Shown here: in pieces, positions 40,497 through 49,394 of the stretch
How positions within the stretch are numbered: the stretch's first letter is position 1
Layout: every line of letters starts with the position of its first letter
Source: GCA-003244245 sp963822695
GTDB lineage: Bacteria; Actinomycetota; Actinomycetes; Mycobacteriales; Pseudonocardiaceae
Length of the DNA: 64,000 nucleotides
Direction of reading: 5' to 3'
NCBI GenBank assembly: GCA_963822695.1
Contig: CAWGJH010000024.1
Coordinates: 248,001 to 312,000 of the forward strand
The notes under the pieces: model-generated
What the model was told of the DNA's origin: nothing
The model's database searches: none
Seen by the model: the letters and a program-made list of their open reading frames with translations, nothing else
Position numbers and translations under genes: made by a program

Positions 40497-41564
40497 TCAG
40501 GTGCCCGTCAGGACGTCGGCGAGGATGAACCGGATGGGGCGTTCGAGCTGGTCGTAGGTGCAGGAACGCGGTTCGCGGTCGGCCCGCCAGCGAACGAACT
40601 GGGTGGCGTGCCGGAACCGCACGCCTTCCAGGTAGTCGTAGCGAACCTCGACGACGCGCTCAGGACGCAGCGGTGTGAAGGAGAGGTCTTTGCCGGCGTT
40701 CCAGCGGCTGGTTTCGGAATTGCGCGGAGTGCGCTCCCCTTCCTCCTGCCGCGCCCAGGCCCACGGGTGATCGTCGAACGTGGTGACAAGCGGCTGCAAC
40801 TCGGTGAACAATTCCCGGCGCCGAGCCATCGGGAACGCCCCGACCACGCCCACCGACACGAGGACGCCTCGGTCGTCGTAGAGGCCGAGCAGCAACGAGC
40901 CGACAGCATCCGGACCAGACTTGTACGCTCGGTAGCCAGCGACGACACAATCAGCGGTACGCTCGTGCTTGATCTTGGTCATCACTCGCTTGCCGGGCTG
41001 GTAGCGCAGGTCCAGCCGCTTGGCGATGAGCCCGTCGAGCCCAGCGCCTTCGAACTGGTCGAACCAGTGGCGGGCGAGGTCGTGGTCTTGCGTCGCCGGC
41101 GTGATGTACACCGGTGCGGCGGCGCTGGCCAGCGCATCTTCCAACGCCGCGCGTCGCTCGGCGAATGATCTCCGGGTGAGGTCGTCGCCGCCGAGTGCAA
41201 GCAGGTCGAACGTGACGAAACTGGCCGGGGTCTGCTCGGATAGAAGCGTGACCCGGCTGGCGGCAGGGTGGATGCGCTGTTGCAACGCCTCAAAGTCGAG
41301 GGTGTTGCGTTCCTGATCGACGATGACGATCTCGCCGTCGATCACCGCGCGGGGTGGGAAGTTCGCCAGGACGGCGGCGACGGTCTCGGGGAAGTAGCGG
41401 GTCATCGGACGTTCGTTGCGGCTGCCAATCTCGACTTCGGCACCGTCGCGAAAGATGATGGCTCTGAAGCCGTCCCATTTCGGTTCATAGTGCTGACCAG
41501 CGGGGATCTCGAGCGCAGGCCTGGCCAACATCGGCGCCACAGGCGGCATGACGGGGAGACGCAC
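40497..41564 (-). CDS. ligC: ATP-dependent DNA ligase (LigC type)
   Basis: 355 residues from GTG 41564. Motif I EPKWDGFRAI with adenylated K29, motif III VIDGEIVIV, motif IV GLDGLIAKR, motif V KRVMTKIKHERTADCV; the OB domain follows with SLLLGLYDDRGVLVSVG. The length and C-terminal end match the stand-alone LigC ligases of actinobacteria, with no polymerase or nuclease domains as in LigD. It is thought to act in DNA repair. It has no obvious operon partner here. Confidence 0.92.
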   Translation of the reverse strand: MRLPVMPPVAPMLARPALEIPAGQHYEPKWDGFRAIIFRDGAEVEIGSRNERPMTRYFPETVAAVLANFPPRAVIDGEIVIVDQERNTLDFEALQQRIHPAASRVTLLSEQTPASFVTFDLLALGGDDLTRRSFAERRAALEDALASAAAPVYITPATQDHDLARHWFDQFEGAGLDGLIAKRLDLRYQPGKRVMTKIKHERTADCVVAGYRAYKSGPDAVGSLLLGLYDDRGVLVSVGVVGAFPMARRRELFTELQPLVTTFDDHPWAWARQEEGERTPRNSETSRWNAGKDLSFTPLRPERVVEVRYDYLEGVRFRHATQFVRWRADREPRSCTYDQLERPIRFILADVLTGT

Positions 41565-41642
41565 GAGAACAGGATCTCATGGTGATCGTGCGCCGGGAGC
41601 TGTCCGAGGACCGCATCCCTGGGCGGGCAGGTATTCCGCTGG

Positions 41643-42755
41643 TCAGAGCAGCGGTGACGCTGCGAGTTGGCCGCAGGCGGCGGCGATCTCGCGGCCGCGG
41701 GTGTCCCGGACAGTGCAGGCCACTCCGGCGGCCTGGACCCGGTCGACGAACTCCCGCTGCGTGGGCAGCGGACTGGCGTCCCACTCGCTGCCCGGGGTGG
41801 GGTTGAGCGGGATGAGATTCACGTGCACCAGGGCACCGAGGCATTCGCGCAGTAGCCGGCCGAGCAGGTCGGCCCGCCAGGGCTGGTCGTTGACGTCCCG
41901 GATCAGCGCGTACTCGATGGACACCCGGCGCCCCGTGGTGTCCGCGTAATGCCGCGAGGCGTCGAGCACCTCGGCCACCTTCCACCGGCGGTTCACCGGA
42001 ACGAGGGTGTCCCGCAGTTCGTCGTCCGGGGCATGCAATGACACCGCGAGGGTGATCTGCAGTCCTTCGGCGGCCAGCCGCCGGATCGCCGGCACCAGGC
42101 CCACGGTGGACACCGTCACGGACCGCTGGGACAGCCCCAACCCGTCAGGCGCGGAGTGGGTGATCCGGTGGACGGCGGAGATCACCCGGTGGTAGTTAGC
42201 CAGCGGCTCGCCCATGCCCATGAACACGACGTTGGACAGCCGGCCAGCTCCGCCGGCCAGCTCGCCATCGCGCATCGCGGCCGCAGCCGCGCGCACCTGA
42301 TCGACGATCTCCGCGGTGGACAGGTTACGAGTCAACCCACCCTGCCCGGTGGCGCAGAACGGGCACGCCATCCCACAGCCGGCCTGGCTGGAGATACAGA
42401 CCGTGGCCCGGTCCGGGTAGCGCATCAGCACGCTTTCGGTGAGGGCGCCGTCGGCGGCACGCCACAGCGTCTTTCGGGTTGCGCCATCCTCACAGCAGAT
42501 GTGCCGCATCGGGGTGGCCAGTTCCGGCAGCAGTGCCGCGACAAGCCGGGCCCGGCGTGCTGCGGGTAGATCGGTCATCGCGGCTGGATCGGTGCTCAGC
42601 CGCACGAAGTAGTGCCGGGCCAGTTGGTCGGCGCGAAATGCCGGTTCGCCCAGCTCCGTCACCACAGCACGGCGTTGGTCACGGTCGAGGTCGGCGAGGT
42701 GCCGAGGTGGCATGCCCCGGCGTGGGGCCTCGAATACCAGGGGCAGCGCAGTCAT
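41643..42755 (-). CDS. rlmN: 23S rRNA (adenine-2503-C2)-methyltransferase
   Basis: 370 residues. Radical-SAM cysteines CGMACPFCATG, N-terminal HhH-like part FRADQLARHYFVRL, ESVLMRYPDRATVCISSQAG and NVVFMGMGEPLANY, and the C-terminal second catalytic Cys in AAGVACTVRDTRG. It methylates A2503 of 23S rRNA and A37 of some tRNAs. Its start overlaps the stop of the methyltransferase upstream (ATGA). Confidence 0.95.
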   Translation of the reverse strand: MTALPLVFEAPRRGMPPRHLADLDRDQRRAVVTELGEPAFRADQLARHYFVRLSTDPAAMTDLPAARRARLVAALLPELATPMRHICCEDGATRKTLWRAADGALTESVLMRYPDRATVCISSQAGCGMACPFCATGQGGLTRNLSTAEIVDQVRAAAAAMRDGELAGGAGRLSNVVFMGMGEPLANYHRVISAVHRITHSAPDGLGLSQRSVTVSTVGLVPAIRRLAAEGLQITLAVSLHAPDDELRDTLVPVNRRWKVAEVLDASRHYADTTGRRVSIEYALIRDVNDQPWRADLLGRLLRECLGALVHVNLIPLNPTPGSEWDASPLPTQREFVDRVQAAGVACTVRDTRGREIAAACGQLAASPLL

Positions 42756-43480
42756 CGCGCTTTCCAGTGTCCCACGGTGAGGACGGTGGGCTCGCGGCGC
42801 AGGTGCACACGGTAGCGGACGGGGATAGTCAGCCCCCGGGTCTGGGCGATCGCCCGCGCTGCCACCTCAGGAGTGAACTCGATACGCAGCGCATCCTCCA
42901 GATCACCGCGATCACGGAAACGCCAGACGGTGTCCACCCGACGGCAGTCGAAGCCCTGGGCGGCAAAGAACGCCTCGACCGCGGCAGGTCGGTAGCGGGG
43001 CGCCGCCGCGCACAACCACTCGCCATAGGGGGCGTGGGTGCCGTCCAAGTCGATCACGACCATACTCCCGCCGGGGCGCAGCACTCGTCGCGCCTCGGCC
43101 AGCCCGCGTTCGCAGCCCGGGCCGAAGAAGTAGGCAATGCGGGCATGCACCAGATCGGCACTGGAGTCAGGCAGCGGCAGCCGTTGGGCGCAACCGGCGA
43201 GCACCCGGACGCCTGCCAGGTCGCGAACCCGCCGGCGGGCACGGATCACCAGCGGAGGGTGTGGCTCCACCCCGGCCACGCTGCGGGCCCGCTCGGCGAA
43301 TCGAGGCAGGTGAAACCCGTCCCCGCAGCCGACATCAACAATGTCGGCGCCATACCAGTTGACCCGGTCGGCCAATGCCGCCCACAGCGCCCCGTCGGCA
43401 TCGACCGCCTGATTTTCCCGCTCGTAGACCTCGGGCCAGTTCCAGATGTTGGGACTGGCCAGCACGGCCGGGTCAGTCAC
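42752..43480 (-). CDS. SAM-dependent class I methyltransferase
   Basis: 242 residues. SAM motif I IVDVGCGDGFHLPRFAE, acidic residue in VAGVEPHPPLV, motif II SADLVHARIAYFFG and motif III RRVLRPGGSMVVIDLDG. The start SPNIWNWPEVYERENQAVD is characteristic of a small actinobacterial family. The acceptor is not known. Coupled to rlmN, but a link in function is unproven. Confidence 0.85.
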   Translation of the reverse strand: MTDPAVLASPNIWNWPEVYERENQAVDADGALWAALADRVNWYGADIVDVGCGDGFHLPRFAERARSVAGVEPHPPLVIRARRRVRDLAGVRVLAGCAQRLPLPDSSADLVHARIAYFFGPGCERGLAEARRVLRPGGSMVVIDLDGTHAPYGEWLCAAAPRYRPAAVEAFFAAQGFDCRRVDTVWRFRDRGDLEDALRIEFTPEVAARAIAQTRGLTIPVRYRVHLRREPTVLTVGHWKAR

Positions 43481-43534
43481 CGGTCCATTGTGCCCGCGCG
43501 CGCGGCACCAGCCGCAATGGAATAGTGTCTCTGG

Positions 43535-44365
43535 GTGATCGAGGACACGTCGTTCGTCCCAGGGTTGGTGTGCTGGATCGATGTATCGAGCACTGATCCG
43601 GCTGGGAGCCAGGACTTTTATGCTGGGTTGTTCGGCTGGACATACCAGTTCGACCCGGGCTCAGACCGCAGGCACTACACCATCGCGCTGCGTGAGGGCC
43701 GGCCGGTGGCCGGTCTCGCGGGCATGCCGGCGCAGGCAGGGCAACCAGTGGCCTGGAGGCTGTATCTCACGAGCGCCAACATCATGCACACCGCTGAGGT
43801 GTTCACTGAGTGGGGCGGTCAGGTGCTCTATGGGCCGGCGGATGCGCCCGGACGGGGCAGCGTGCTCATCGGGGCGGACCTGACCGGCGGTGTGATCGGC
43901 TTCTGGGAACCCGGGCCGCCGTGGATGTTCCACACCACCGAGCCCGGGTCGCTGATCTGGGCCGAGTTGAACACCTGGGATGGCGCGCTGGCCGACGAGT
44001 TCTACGCGAAACTGTTTGGCTACCACCAGCAGCAGATCGGTGATGGTTACGATGTGGACTACACCACCTGGTCACGTGGTGGGCCAACGATGTTGGCCAG
44101 GCTTCAGATGAACGAAGATTGGGCCCCCGGAATCCCCGCGCACTGGATGCTTCACTTCGCGGTGGACCCGGAGGCCGGCACGGATGCCGCCGTCAACCGG
44201 GTCCTTGAGCTGGGCGGCCGAGTGGACGTTTATCCCTACGACACCGAGTTGGGCCGGATCGCGCGGGTTGCCGACCCCTCTGGGGCCACTTTCGCGCTGA
44301 TCGACCCCACCACGCGGCTCGTGCCGCCACCGACCTGTATTGCTGACGAAGCCGGCTATTTGTAG
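43535..44365 (+). CDS. VOC (glyoxalase/dioxygenase) family protein
   Basis: 276 residues from GTG 43535. Two VOC modules: residues about 8-130 (CWIDVSSTDPAGSQDFYAGL) and about 137-262 (SLIWAELNTWDGALADEFYA), each with the beta-alpha-beta-beta-beta pattern. The metal positions are not the full H/E set of glyoxalase I, so it may bind a small hydrophobic molecule rather than catalyse. Resembles the actinobacterial hydroxylase-like VOC proteins. Confidence 0.82.
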   Translation: MIEDTSFVPGLVCWIDVSSTDPAGSQDFYAGLFGWTYQFDPGSDRRHYTIALREGRPVAGLAGMPAQAGQPVAWRLYLTSANIMHTAEVFTEWGGQVLYGPADAPGRGSVLIGADLTGGVIGFWEPGPPWMFHTTEPGSLIWAELNTWDGALADEFYAKLFGYHQQQIGDGYDVDYTTWSRGGPTMLARLQMNEDWAPGIPAHWMLHFAVDPEAGTDAAVNRVLELGGRVDVYPYDTELGRIARVADPSGATFALIDPTTRLVPPPTCIADEAGYL

Positions 44366-44397
44366 AACTGACCCGTCGGAGCAGTGAGAGACCGGGG

Positions 44398-45276
44398 TCA
44401 GCTGCCGACCGGGACGAGCAGGCTCAGCAGCAGCCAGGACACAACCGCCGAGGGCAGAAGTGAGTCGATCCGGTCCATCAACCCACCGTGGCCGGGCAGC
44501 ACGGTACCCATGTCTTTCACGCCGAGATCACGCTTGATCAGTGATTCGACCAGATCACCTCCGGTCGCAGTGAGCACGATCGCCGCACCGAACAGCACTC
44601 CTTGCCACAGCTGGCCATCCAACAGAAAGGTCATCGACAGAGCGCCCGCAGCAGTCCCGGCCACCAGCGATCCGATGAAGCCCTCCCAGGATTTCTTCGG
44701 ACTGATCGAAGGCGCCATCAGGTGCCGCCCACCCAGCACGCCCGTGGCATAGCCCCCCACGTCCGAAGCCACCCCAGCGAGCATCAGGCACAAGGCTCGC
44801 GCCGCACCGTCGGTAGGAACCACCAGCAACGTTGCGAAAGCGGCGAATCCAGCCACGTAGGCCGTGCTGAACACCGACGCGCTGACGTCGCGGACGTAGC
44901 CTGCCGCGCCCCTGGGGAAACGCCACACCAGGCAGACCAGCGCAGTGATCACAAACGCGACGAGTATTCCGTCCCGACCGAAAGGCCAGGCTAGCCACAC
45001 CATCGCTTGCCCGCCGACCAGGACCGGCGGCAGCGAGACCCGGATTCCGGCCCGGCGCAATGCCCCGGCCAGCTCCCAGCTGGACACTGCCACCGCGACG
45101 GCCACTATCCCGATGAATACCTGCCGCACAGTGAACAGCGCCACCAGGATCCCGGCGCCCATCAGGAGCCCGACGGCGATCGCGGCCCACAGGTTCCGGC
45201 CTGCCCGCCGGCTGCAGGGGCGCTCAGCTGGGTGCACAACGGAAGTGGGACGCTCGGGCAATCCGCTGACAGACAC
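44398..45276 (-). CDS. cdsA: Phosphatidate cytidylyltransferase
   Basis: 292 residues from GTG 45276, directly after the frr stop. About seven membrane helices; signature SPKKSWEGFIGSLVAGT and, near the end, the CDP-alcohol motif LGVKDMGTVLPGHGGLMDRI. It makes CDP-diacylglycerol for phospholipid synthesis. The order frr-cdsA is conserved across bacteria. Confidence 0.95.
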   Translation of the reverse strand: MSVSGLPERPTSVVHPAERPCSRRAGRNLWAAIAVGLLMGAGILVALFTVRQVFIGIVAVAVAVSSWELAGALRRAGIRVSLPPVLVGGQAMVWLAWPFGRDGILVAFVITALVCLVWRFPRGAAGYVRDVSASVFSTAYVAGFAAFATLLVVPTDGAARALCLMLAGVASDVGGYATGVLGGRHLMAPSISPKKSWEGFIGSLVAGTAAGALSMTFLLDGQLWQGVLFGAAIVLTATGGDLVESLIKRDLGVKDMGTVLPGHGGLMDRIDSLLPSAVVSWLLLSLLVPVGS

Positions 45277-45834
45277 TCAGACCTCGAGCAGTTCGGATTC
45301 CTTGTGCTTGACGAGCTCGTCGATCTGCCCCACATACCGGTGGGTGATGACCTCGAGTTCCTTCTCTGCCCGTGTTACGTCGTCCTCACCAGCCTCGCCG
45401 TCACGAGAGATACGGGTGAGCTGTTCCTTGGCCTTGCGACGGATGTTGCGAATGGATACCTTGGCGTCCTCTCCCTTGGTATGCGCCACCTTGACCAGAT
45501 CTCGGCGGCGTTCCTGCGACAGCTGCGGGATGACTACCCGGATGGTTATCCCGTCATTGGTGGGGTTGACGCCTAGGTCGGAGTCCCGGATCGCCTTCTC
45601 CATCGGCCTGAGCTGGCTGGGGTCGTAGGGCTTGATCACGGCCATCCGGGCCTCCGGAACCGTCACGCTGGCCAGTTGGATCAATGGGGTGGCCGAGCCG
45701 TAGTAGTCCACGACGATCTTGGAGAACATCGCGGGACTGGCACGACCGGTACGCACCGTGGCGAGATCCTCCTTGGCCACCGACACGGCCTTCTCCATTT
45801 TCTCCTCGGCGTCGAGGAGGGTATCGTCGATCAC
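45277..45834 (-). CDS. frr: Ribosome recycling factor
   Basis: 185 residues, the standard length. It begins with DAEEKMEKAVSVAKEDLATV and RTGRASPAMFSKIVVDYYGS and closes EKELEVITHRYVGQIDELVK. It splits post-termination ribosomes together with EF-G. It lies between pyrH and cdsA. Confidence 0.97.
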   Translation of the reverse strand: MIDDTLLDAEEKMEKAVSVAKEDLATVRTGRASPAMFSKIVVDYYGSATPLIQLASVTVPEARMAVIKPYDPSQLRPMEKAIRDSDLGVNPTNDGITIRVVIPQLSQERRRDLVKVAHTKGEDAKVSIRNIRRKAKEQLTRISRDGEAGEDDVTRAEKELEVITHRYVGQIDELVKHKESELLEV

Positions 45835-45860
45835 GGCTGCTCCTTATCTAGCCCGATGAT

Positions 45861-46604
45861 CTAGCCTGATGCCGAAGAGCTGACCAGAGTTCCGATAGGC
45901 TCACCACGCACCGCACGAGCGATATTGCCCTCGGTAAGCAGATTGAACACAATGATCGGCAACTTGTTGTCCATGCACAGGCTAAAAGCGGTCGCGTCCG
46001 CCACTTTGAGTCCGCGCTCAAGCACCTCGCGATGGGTGATGTGGGTGAACATCGTGGCCGAGGGATCGGTCTTGGGGTCGGCGGTGTAGACCCCGTCGAC
46101 CGCCTTGCCCATCAGCAGGACCTCGCAACCGATCTCCAGCGCCCGCTGGGCACCGGTGGTGTCGGTGGAGAAGTAGGGCATCCCCACGCCAGCCCCGAAG
46201 ATCACCACCCGGCCCTTCTCCAGGTGCCGGATGGCCCGGCGCGGGATGTAGGGCTCGGCGACCTGACCCATCGTGATGGCCGTCTGCACGCGGGTGTCGA
46301 TCTTGTGCTCACGCTCCAGGAAGTCCTGCAGGGCCAGGCAATTCATCACGGTGCCGAGCATTCCCATGTAGTCACCACGGGAACGTTCCATGCCGCCCTG
46401 CTGGAGCTCTTCACCGCGAAAGAAGTTCCCCCCGCCGATCACCACGGCCATCTGCATCCCGCTGGCGACCACCTCGGCGATCTGCCGCGCGACAGCCTTC
46501 ACCACCTCGGGGTCTACCCCGACTCCCCCGCCGCCGAACATCTCCCCGCCGAGCTTGAGGAGCACTCTGCGGTATCCGGGACCCACCAGCCGGTCGGCGT
46601 TCAT
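45861..46604 (-). CDS. pyrH: Uridylate kinase
   Basis: 247 residues. Amino-acid-kinase fold: RRVLLKLGGEMFGGGGVG, VVIGGGNFFRGEE, GDYMGMLGTVMNCLAL, TDTTGAQRALEIGCEVLLMG and the C-terminal VFNLLTEGNIARAVRG. It phosphorylates UMP to UDP and is allosterically controlled. It follows tsf by 7 bp. Confidence 0.97.
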   Translation of the reverse strand: MNADRLVGPGYRRVLLKLGGEMFGGGGVGVDPEVVKAVARQIAEVVASGMQMAVVIGGGNFFRGEELQQGGMERSRGDYMGMLGTVMNCLALQDFLEREHKIDTRVQTAITMGQVAEPYIPRRAIRHLEKGRVVIFGAGVGMPYFSTDTTGAQRALEIGCEVLLMGKAVDGVYTADPKTDPSATMFTHITHREVLERGLKVADATAFSLCMDNKLPIIVFNLLTEGNIARAVRGEPIGTLVSSSASG

Positions 46605-46611
46605 CAGCGTG

Positions 46612-47427
46612 TCAGGCCTGGCCGACCTCGAAGCGGGCGAACCGCCGCACAGTCACCCCAGCCTCGTCCAGAAGAGCCTTGACGGTCTTCTTGGAATCCT
46701 GCACGGAAGACTGCTCCAGCAGCACGGCGTCCTTGAAGAAGCCGTTGAGGCGGCCTTCGACGATCTTCGGCAGTGCCTGCTCGGGCTTGCCTTCCTGGCG
46801 AGCGGTCTCCTGCGCGATGCGCCGTTCATCGGCCAGCACGCCAGCCGGCACGTCGTCCCGAGTGACATAGCGCGGCTTCATGGCGGCCACCTGCATCGCC
46901 ACCGCACGCGCGGCCTCCGGCGAACCACCGTCATACTCGACCAGCACGCCCACCGCAGGTGGAAGGTCGGAGGCACGGCGGTGCAGGTAGGTGGCCACCT
47001 CGCCGTCGAAGGACACCACCCGGCGCAGTTGCAGCTTCTCGCCGATCTTAGCCGAGAAAGCCTGCACTGCGTCCTCGACCGTGCCACCGTCCACCTGTGC
47101 CCTGGCGAGTGCTTCGGCGTCAGCGGGCCGGGTCCGGACCGCCGCAACGACGATCTTGCTGGCGAGTTCCTGGAAGTCGGCGCCCTTGGCCACAAAGTCG
47201 GTCTCGCAGTTGAGCTCGATCATCACGCCGCCCTCGGCGGCCACCAGTCCATTGGCGGTGGTGCGCTCGGCCCGCTTGCCGACGTCCTTTGCGCCCTTGA
47301 TGCGTAGCAGTTCAACCGCCCGGTCGAAGTCGCCACCGGATTCTTCTAAGGCCTTCTTGCAGTCCATCATCCCGGAACCAGTCAGGTCCCGGATCCGCTT
47401 GACATCGGCGGCGGAGTAATTCGCCAT
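46612..47427 (-). CDS. tsf: Elongation factor Ts
   Basis: 271 residues. UBA-like N terminus SAADVKRIRDLTGSGMMDCK and the nucleotide-exchange core with ELNCETDFVAKGADFQELA. It recycles EF-Tu. It follows rpsB in the usual rpsB-tsf operon, with a 59-bp gap. Confidence 0.97.
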   Translation of the reverse strand: MANYSAADVKRIRDLTGSGMMDCKKALEESGGDFDRAVELLRIKGAKDVGKRAERTTANGLVAAEGGVMIELNCETDFVAKGADFQELASKIVVAAVRTRPADAEALARAQVDGGTVEDAVQAFSAKIGEKLQLRRVVSFDGEVATYLHRRASDLPPAVGVLVEYDGGSPEAARAVAMQVAAMKPRYVTRDDVPAGVLADERRIAQETARQEGKPEQALPKIVEGRLNGFFKDAVLLEQSSVQDSKKTVKALLDEAGVTVRRFARFEVGQA

Positions 47428-47486
47428 CGTGGATTTACCGTCCTGGAGTTCGTTGTCGGATCGGGAGGGAGTGTGGAACCGACCTG

Positions 47487-48410
47487 TTAGGTCTGCGACA
47501 CGCCGTTGGTGGCGACCATGGGTTCGGCCAGCGGCGTGGCTTCCCGCTCCGCAGTGTTGGCGGAAGCAGTACCGCTCGAGGCAGTGCCGCCAGACGCAGT
47601 GCCGCCAGAGACGGGGTCACCAGAGACCATCAGCTCCTGCTCCCATTCGGCCAGCGGTTCGTCGACCCCGGTGCCGGCACCGACATTGGGTTTGTCCGAG
47701 CCGTCGGCTCCGGCGGAACGTCCGGTCCGTGACATCAATCCGTCGGCGGTGGCGTCGGCCACCACGCGGGTGAGCAGTGCCGCGGAGCGGATCGCATCGT
47801 CATTGCCCGGGATGGGGTAGTCGACCTCGTCGGGGTCGCAGTTGGTGTCCAGGATGGCCACAACGGGGATGCCCAGCTTGCGGGCCTCACCAACGGCAAT
47901 CTGCTCCTTCTTGGTGTCCACTATCCACACCGCACTGGGAACGCGCTGCATGTCCCGAATCCCGCCCAGGGTCTTCTCCAGTTTGTCCTTCTCCCGGGTG
48001 CGCATCAGGATTTCCTTTTTGGTCAGCCCGGAAAAACCACCAGTCTGCTCCATGGATTCAAGTTCCTTAAGGCGCTGCAGACGCTTGTGCACAGTGGTGA
48101 AATTCGTGAGCATGCCGCCCAACCAGCGGTGGTTCACGAAGGGCATGCCGACTCGCTGCGCGTGATGCGAGATCGCTTCCTGGGCCTGCTTCTTGGTGCC
48201 GATGAACAAGATCGAACCGCCGTGGGCCACGGTCTGCTTGATGAACTCGTAGGCCCGGTCGATGTAAGTCAACGTCTGTCGCAGGTCAATAATGTAGATG
48301 CCATTGCGCTCGGTGAAGATGTAGCGCTTCATCTTCGGGTTCCAGCGGCGGGTCTGGTGCCCGAAGTGCACGCCGGAGTCGAGCAGCTGCTTCATGGTGA
48401 CGACGGCCAT
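47487..48410 (-). CDS. rpsB: 30S ribosomal protein S2
   Basis: 307 residues from ATG 48410 (MAVVTMKQLLDSGVHFGHQT); the frame is open for 228 codons further upstream, but that is leader DNA. The S2 core ends near residue 245 (ATADGLMSR); a 60-residue tail of low complexity follows (EPLAEWEQELMV, then a run of SGGTA repeats encoded by 15-bp repeats). Such tails occur in actinobacterial S2 but the repeats make this one prone to length variation. Confidence 0.95.
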   Translation of the reverse strand: MAVVTMKQLLDSGVHFGHQTRRWNPKMKRYIFTERNGIYIIDLRQTLTYIDRAYEFIKQTVAHGGSILFIGTKKQAQEAISHHAQRVGMPFVNHRWLGGMLTNFTTVHKRLQRLKELESMEQTGGFSGLTKKEILMRTREKDKLEKTLGGIRDMQRVPSAVWIVDTKKEQIAVGEARKLGIPVVAILDTNCDPDEVDYPIPGNDDAIRSAALLTRVVADATADGLMSRTGRSAGADGSDKPNVGAGTGVDEPLAEWEQELMVSGDPVSGGTASGGTASSGTASANTAEREATPLAEPMVATNGVSQT

Positions 48411-48491
48411 AGCCGGTGCACACCTCGATGTGTCAGGCGCGTCGGCTTCCGCCAGCGCGCTTATGCGGTTGTCGCGGCGGGCCGGGTCGGA

Positions 48492-48517
48492 CCGCCGCCC
48501 TGGCGCCAGGCCGGCGG
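48492..48517 (-). repeat. Near-perfect 26-bp palindrome in the rpsB leader
   Basis: Two 13-base arms meet with no loop: CCGCCGCCCTGGC (48492-48504) and GCCAGGCCGGCGG (48505-48517), one mismatch, with the 12-bp core perfect. It lies 82-107 bases upstream of the rpsB ATG. It may be an mRNA hairpin for feedback control by S2, or a protein-binding site. The rest of 48411-48767 contains no gene; it holds two DnaA-box-like sites near 48679-48696 and a possible minus-strand -10 TACACT (48626-48631). Confidence 0.45.
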
Positions 48518-48678
48518 CCGGACCCCGTGCGATCATGACCGCAACGAAGACCGCCGGACGCCGAGGCCCCGGTAGGGCGCAGCGCTGGCGCGCGAAGTCA
48601 ACCCGCAGGCGAGTCGCTTCTGCAGTGTACGGCGTGCCCACGCCCAACCCCAGCCGAGGTGGTCCCGCACTCCTCGGC

Positions 48679-48696
48679 TGTCCACAGTTATCCACA
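48679..48696. promoter_or_regulatory. Two adjacent DnaA-box-like sites
   Basis: TTATCCACA (48688-48696) matches the DnaA-box consensus perfectly, and TGTCCACA (48679-48686) differs from TTGTCCACA by one missing base at the 5' end. They lie in the rpsB/M23 intergenic region. A pair this close is unlikely but not impossible by chance. Confidence 0.4.
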
Positions 48697-48767
48697 TTGC
48701 CCCGCGCTATCCCCAGCGGTCGGCCTCGTCGCTGGGCAGCCGGACTCCGCGCGGGGAGGCTGTCGGC

Positions 48768-49382
48768 GTGTCTCGGATTCTGATCTGCACCATGCTCATG
48801 GCTGCGTTGTCCAGTGGGCTGGCTAGGGGGCCGGCGACCCTGCCCAGCCAGACCGACCAGGCGACCCCGGCCGGTCTGGTGACCCGGGCTCGGCCTGACG
48901 ACGTTGGCGATAAGCCCGCCCGGCGGTACGGCTGGCCACTTCCCGGTTCCCCGACCGTAGTGCGGGCTTTCCACCCGCCGACGTTCCGGTACGGACCGGG
49001 GCATCGCGGTGTCAACCTGGCCGCTGTAGCCGGCGCCCCGGTGCTCGCCGCGGGTGCCGGCACGGTGGCGTTCGCCGGGATCGTCGCCGGCCACGGTGTG
49101 GTGTCAGTGGAGCACCCAGGTGGGCTGCGCACAACGTATGAACCGGTGGCGCCAACCGTCACCGCCGGTGACCGGGTGAGCAGGGGTGAGCAGATCGGCA
49201 CCGTGCAGCCTGGCCACCTGGGCTGCCCCGTCACCGCCTGCCTGCACTGGGGCGTCCTCCTCGACCTAAAACAAGGCCCAGAACAAGACAGGCAATACCT
49301 GGACCCGCTGCGACTGCTCGCCGCGGCGCGGGTGCGCCTGCTACCGATCGACGGCCAGCCAGTGACGCCCGTACCCCGGTGA
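48768..49382 (+). CDS. M23-like (LytM) secreted protein with altered metal ligand
   Basis: 204 residues from GTG 48768, with GGGGAGG eight bases upstream. A short signal-like N terminus (RILICTMLMAALSSGLARG) is followed by a LytM fold: GPGHRGVNLAAVAGAPVLAAG, VVSVEHPGGLRTTYEPV, CPVTACLHWGVL. In active M23 peptidases the first motif is HxxxD; here H79 is followed by N83 (codon AAC at 49014-49016), and the HxH motif has Cys instead of the first His (C158, H160). Cysteine there is also seen in relatives, but Asp-to-Asn may abolish zinc binding. It could be an inactive activator like EnvC. Confidence 0.85.
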   Translation: MSRILICTMLMAALSSGLARGPATLPSQTDQATPAGLVTRARPDDVGDKPARRYGWPLPGSPTVVRAFHPPTFRYGPGHRGVNLAAVAGAPVLAAGAGTVAFAGIVAGHGVVSVEHPGGLRTTYEPVAPTVTAGDRVSRGEQIGTVQPGHLGCPVTACLHWGVLLDLKQGPEQDRQYLDPLRLLAAARVRLLPIDGQPVTPVPR

Positions 49383-49394
49383 TACTCGGGGTCG

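Noticed and set aside
48411..49094. N-terminal extension of S2 by 228 codons
   Set aside because: The S2 family start MAVVTMKQLL is at 48410; the extension is leader DNA with biased composition.
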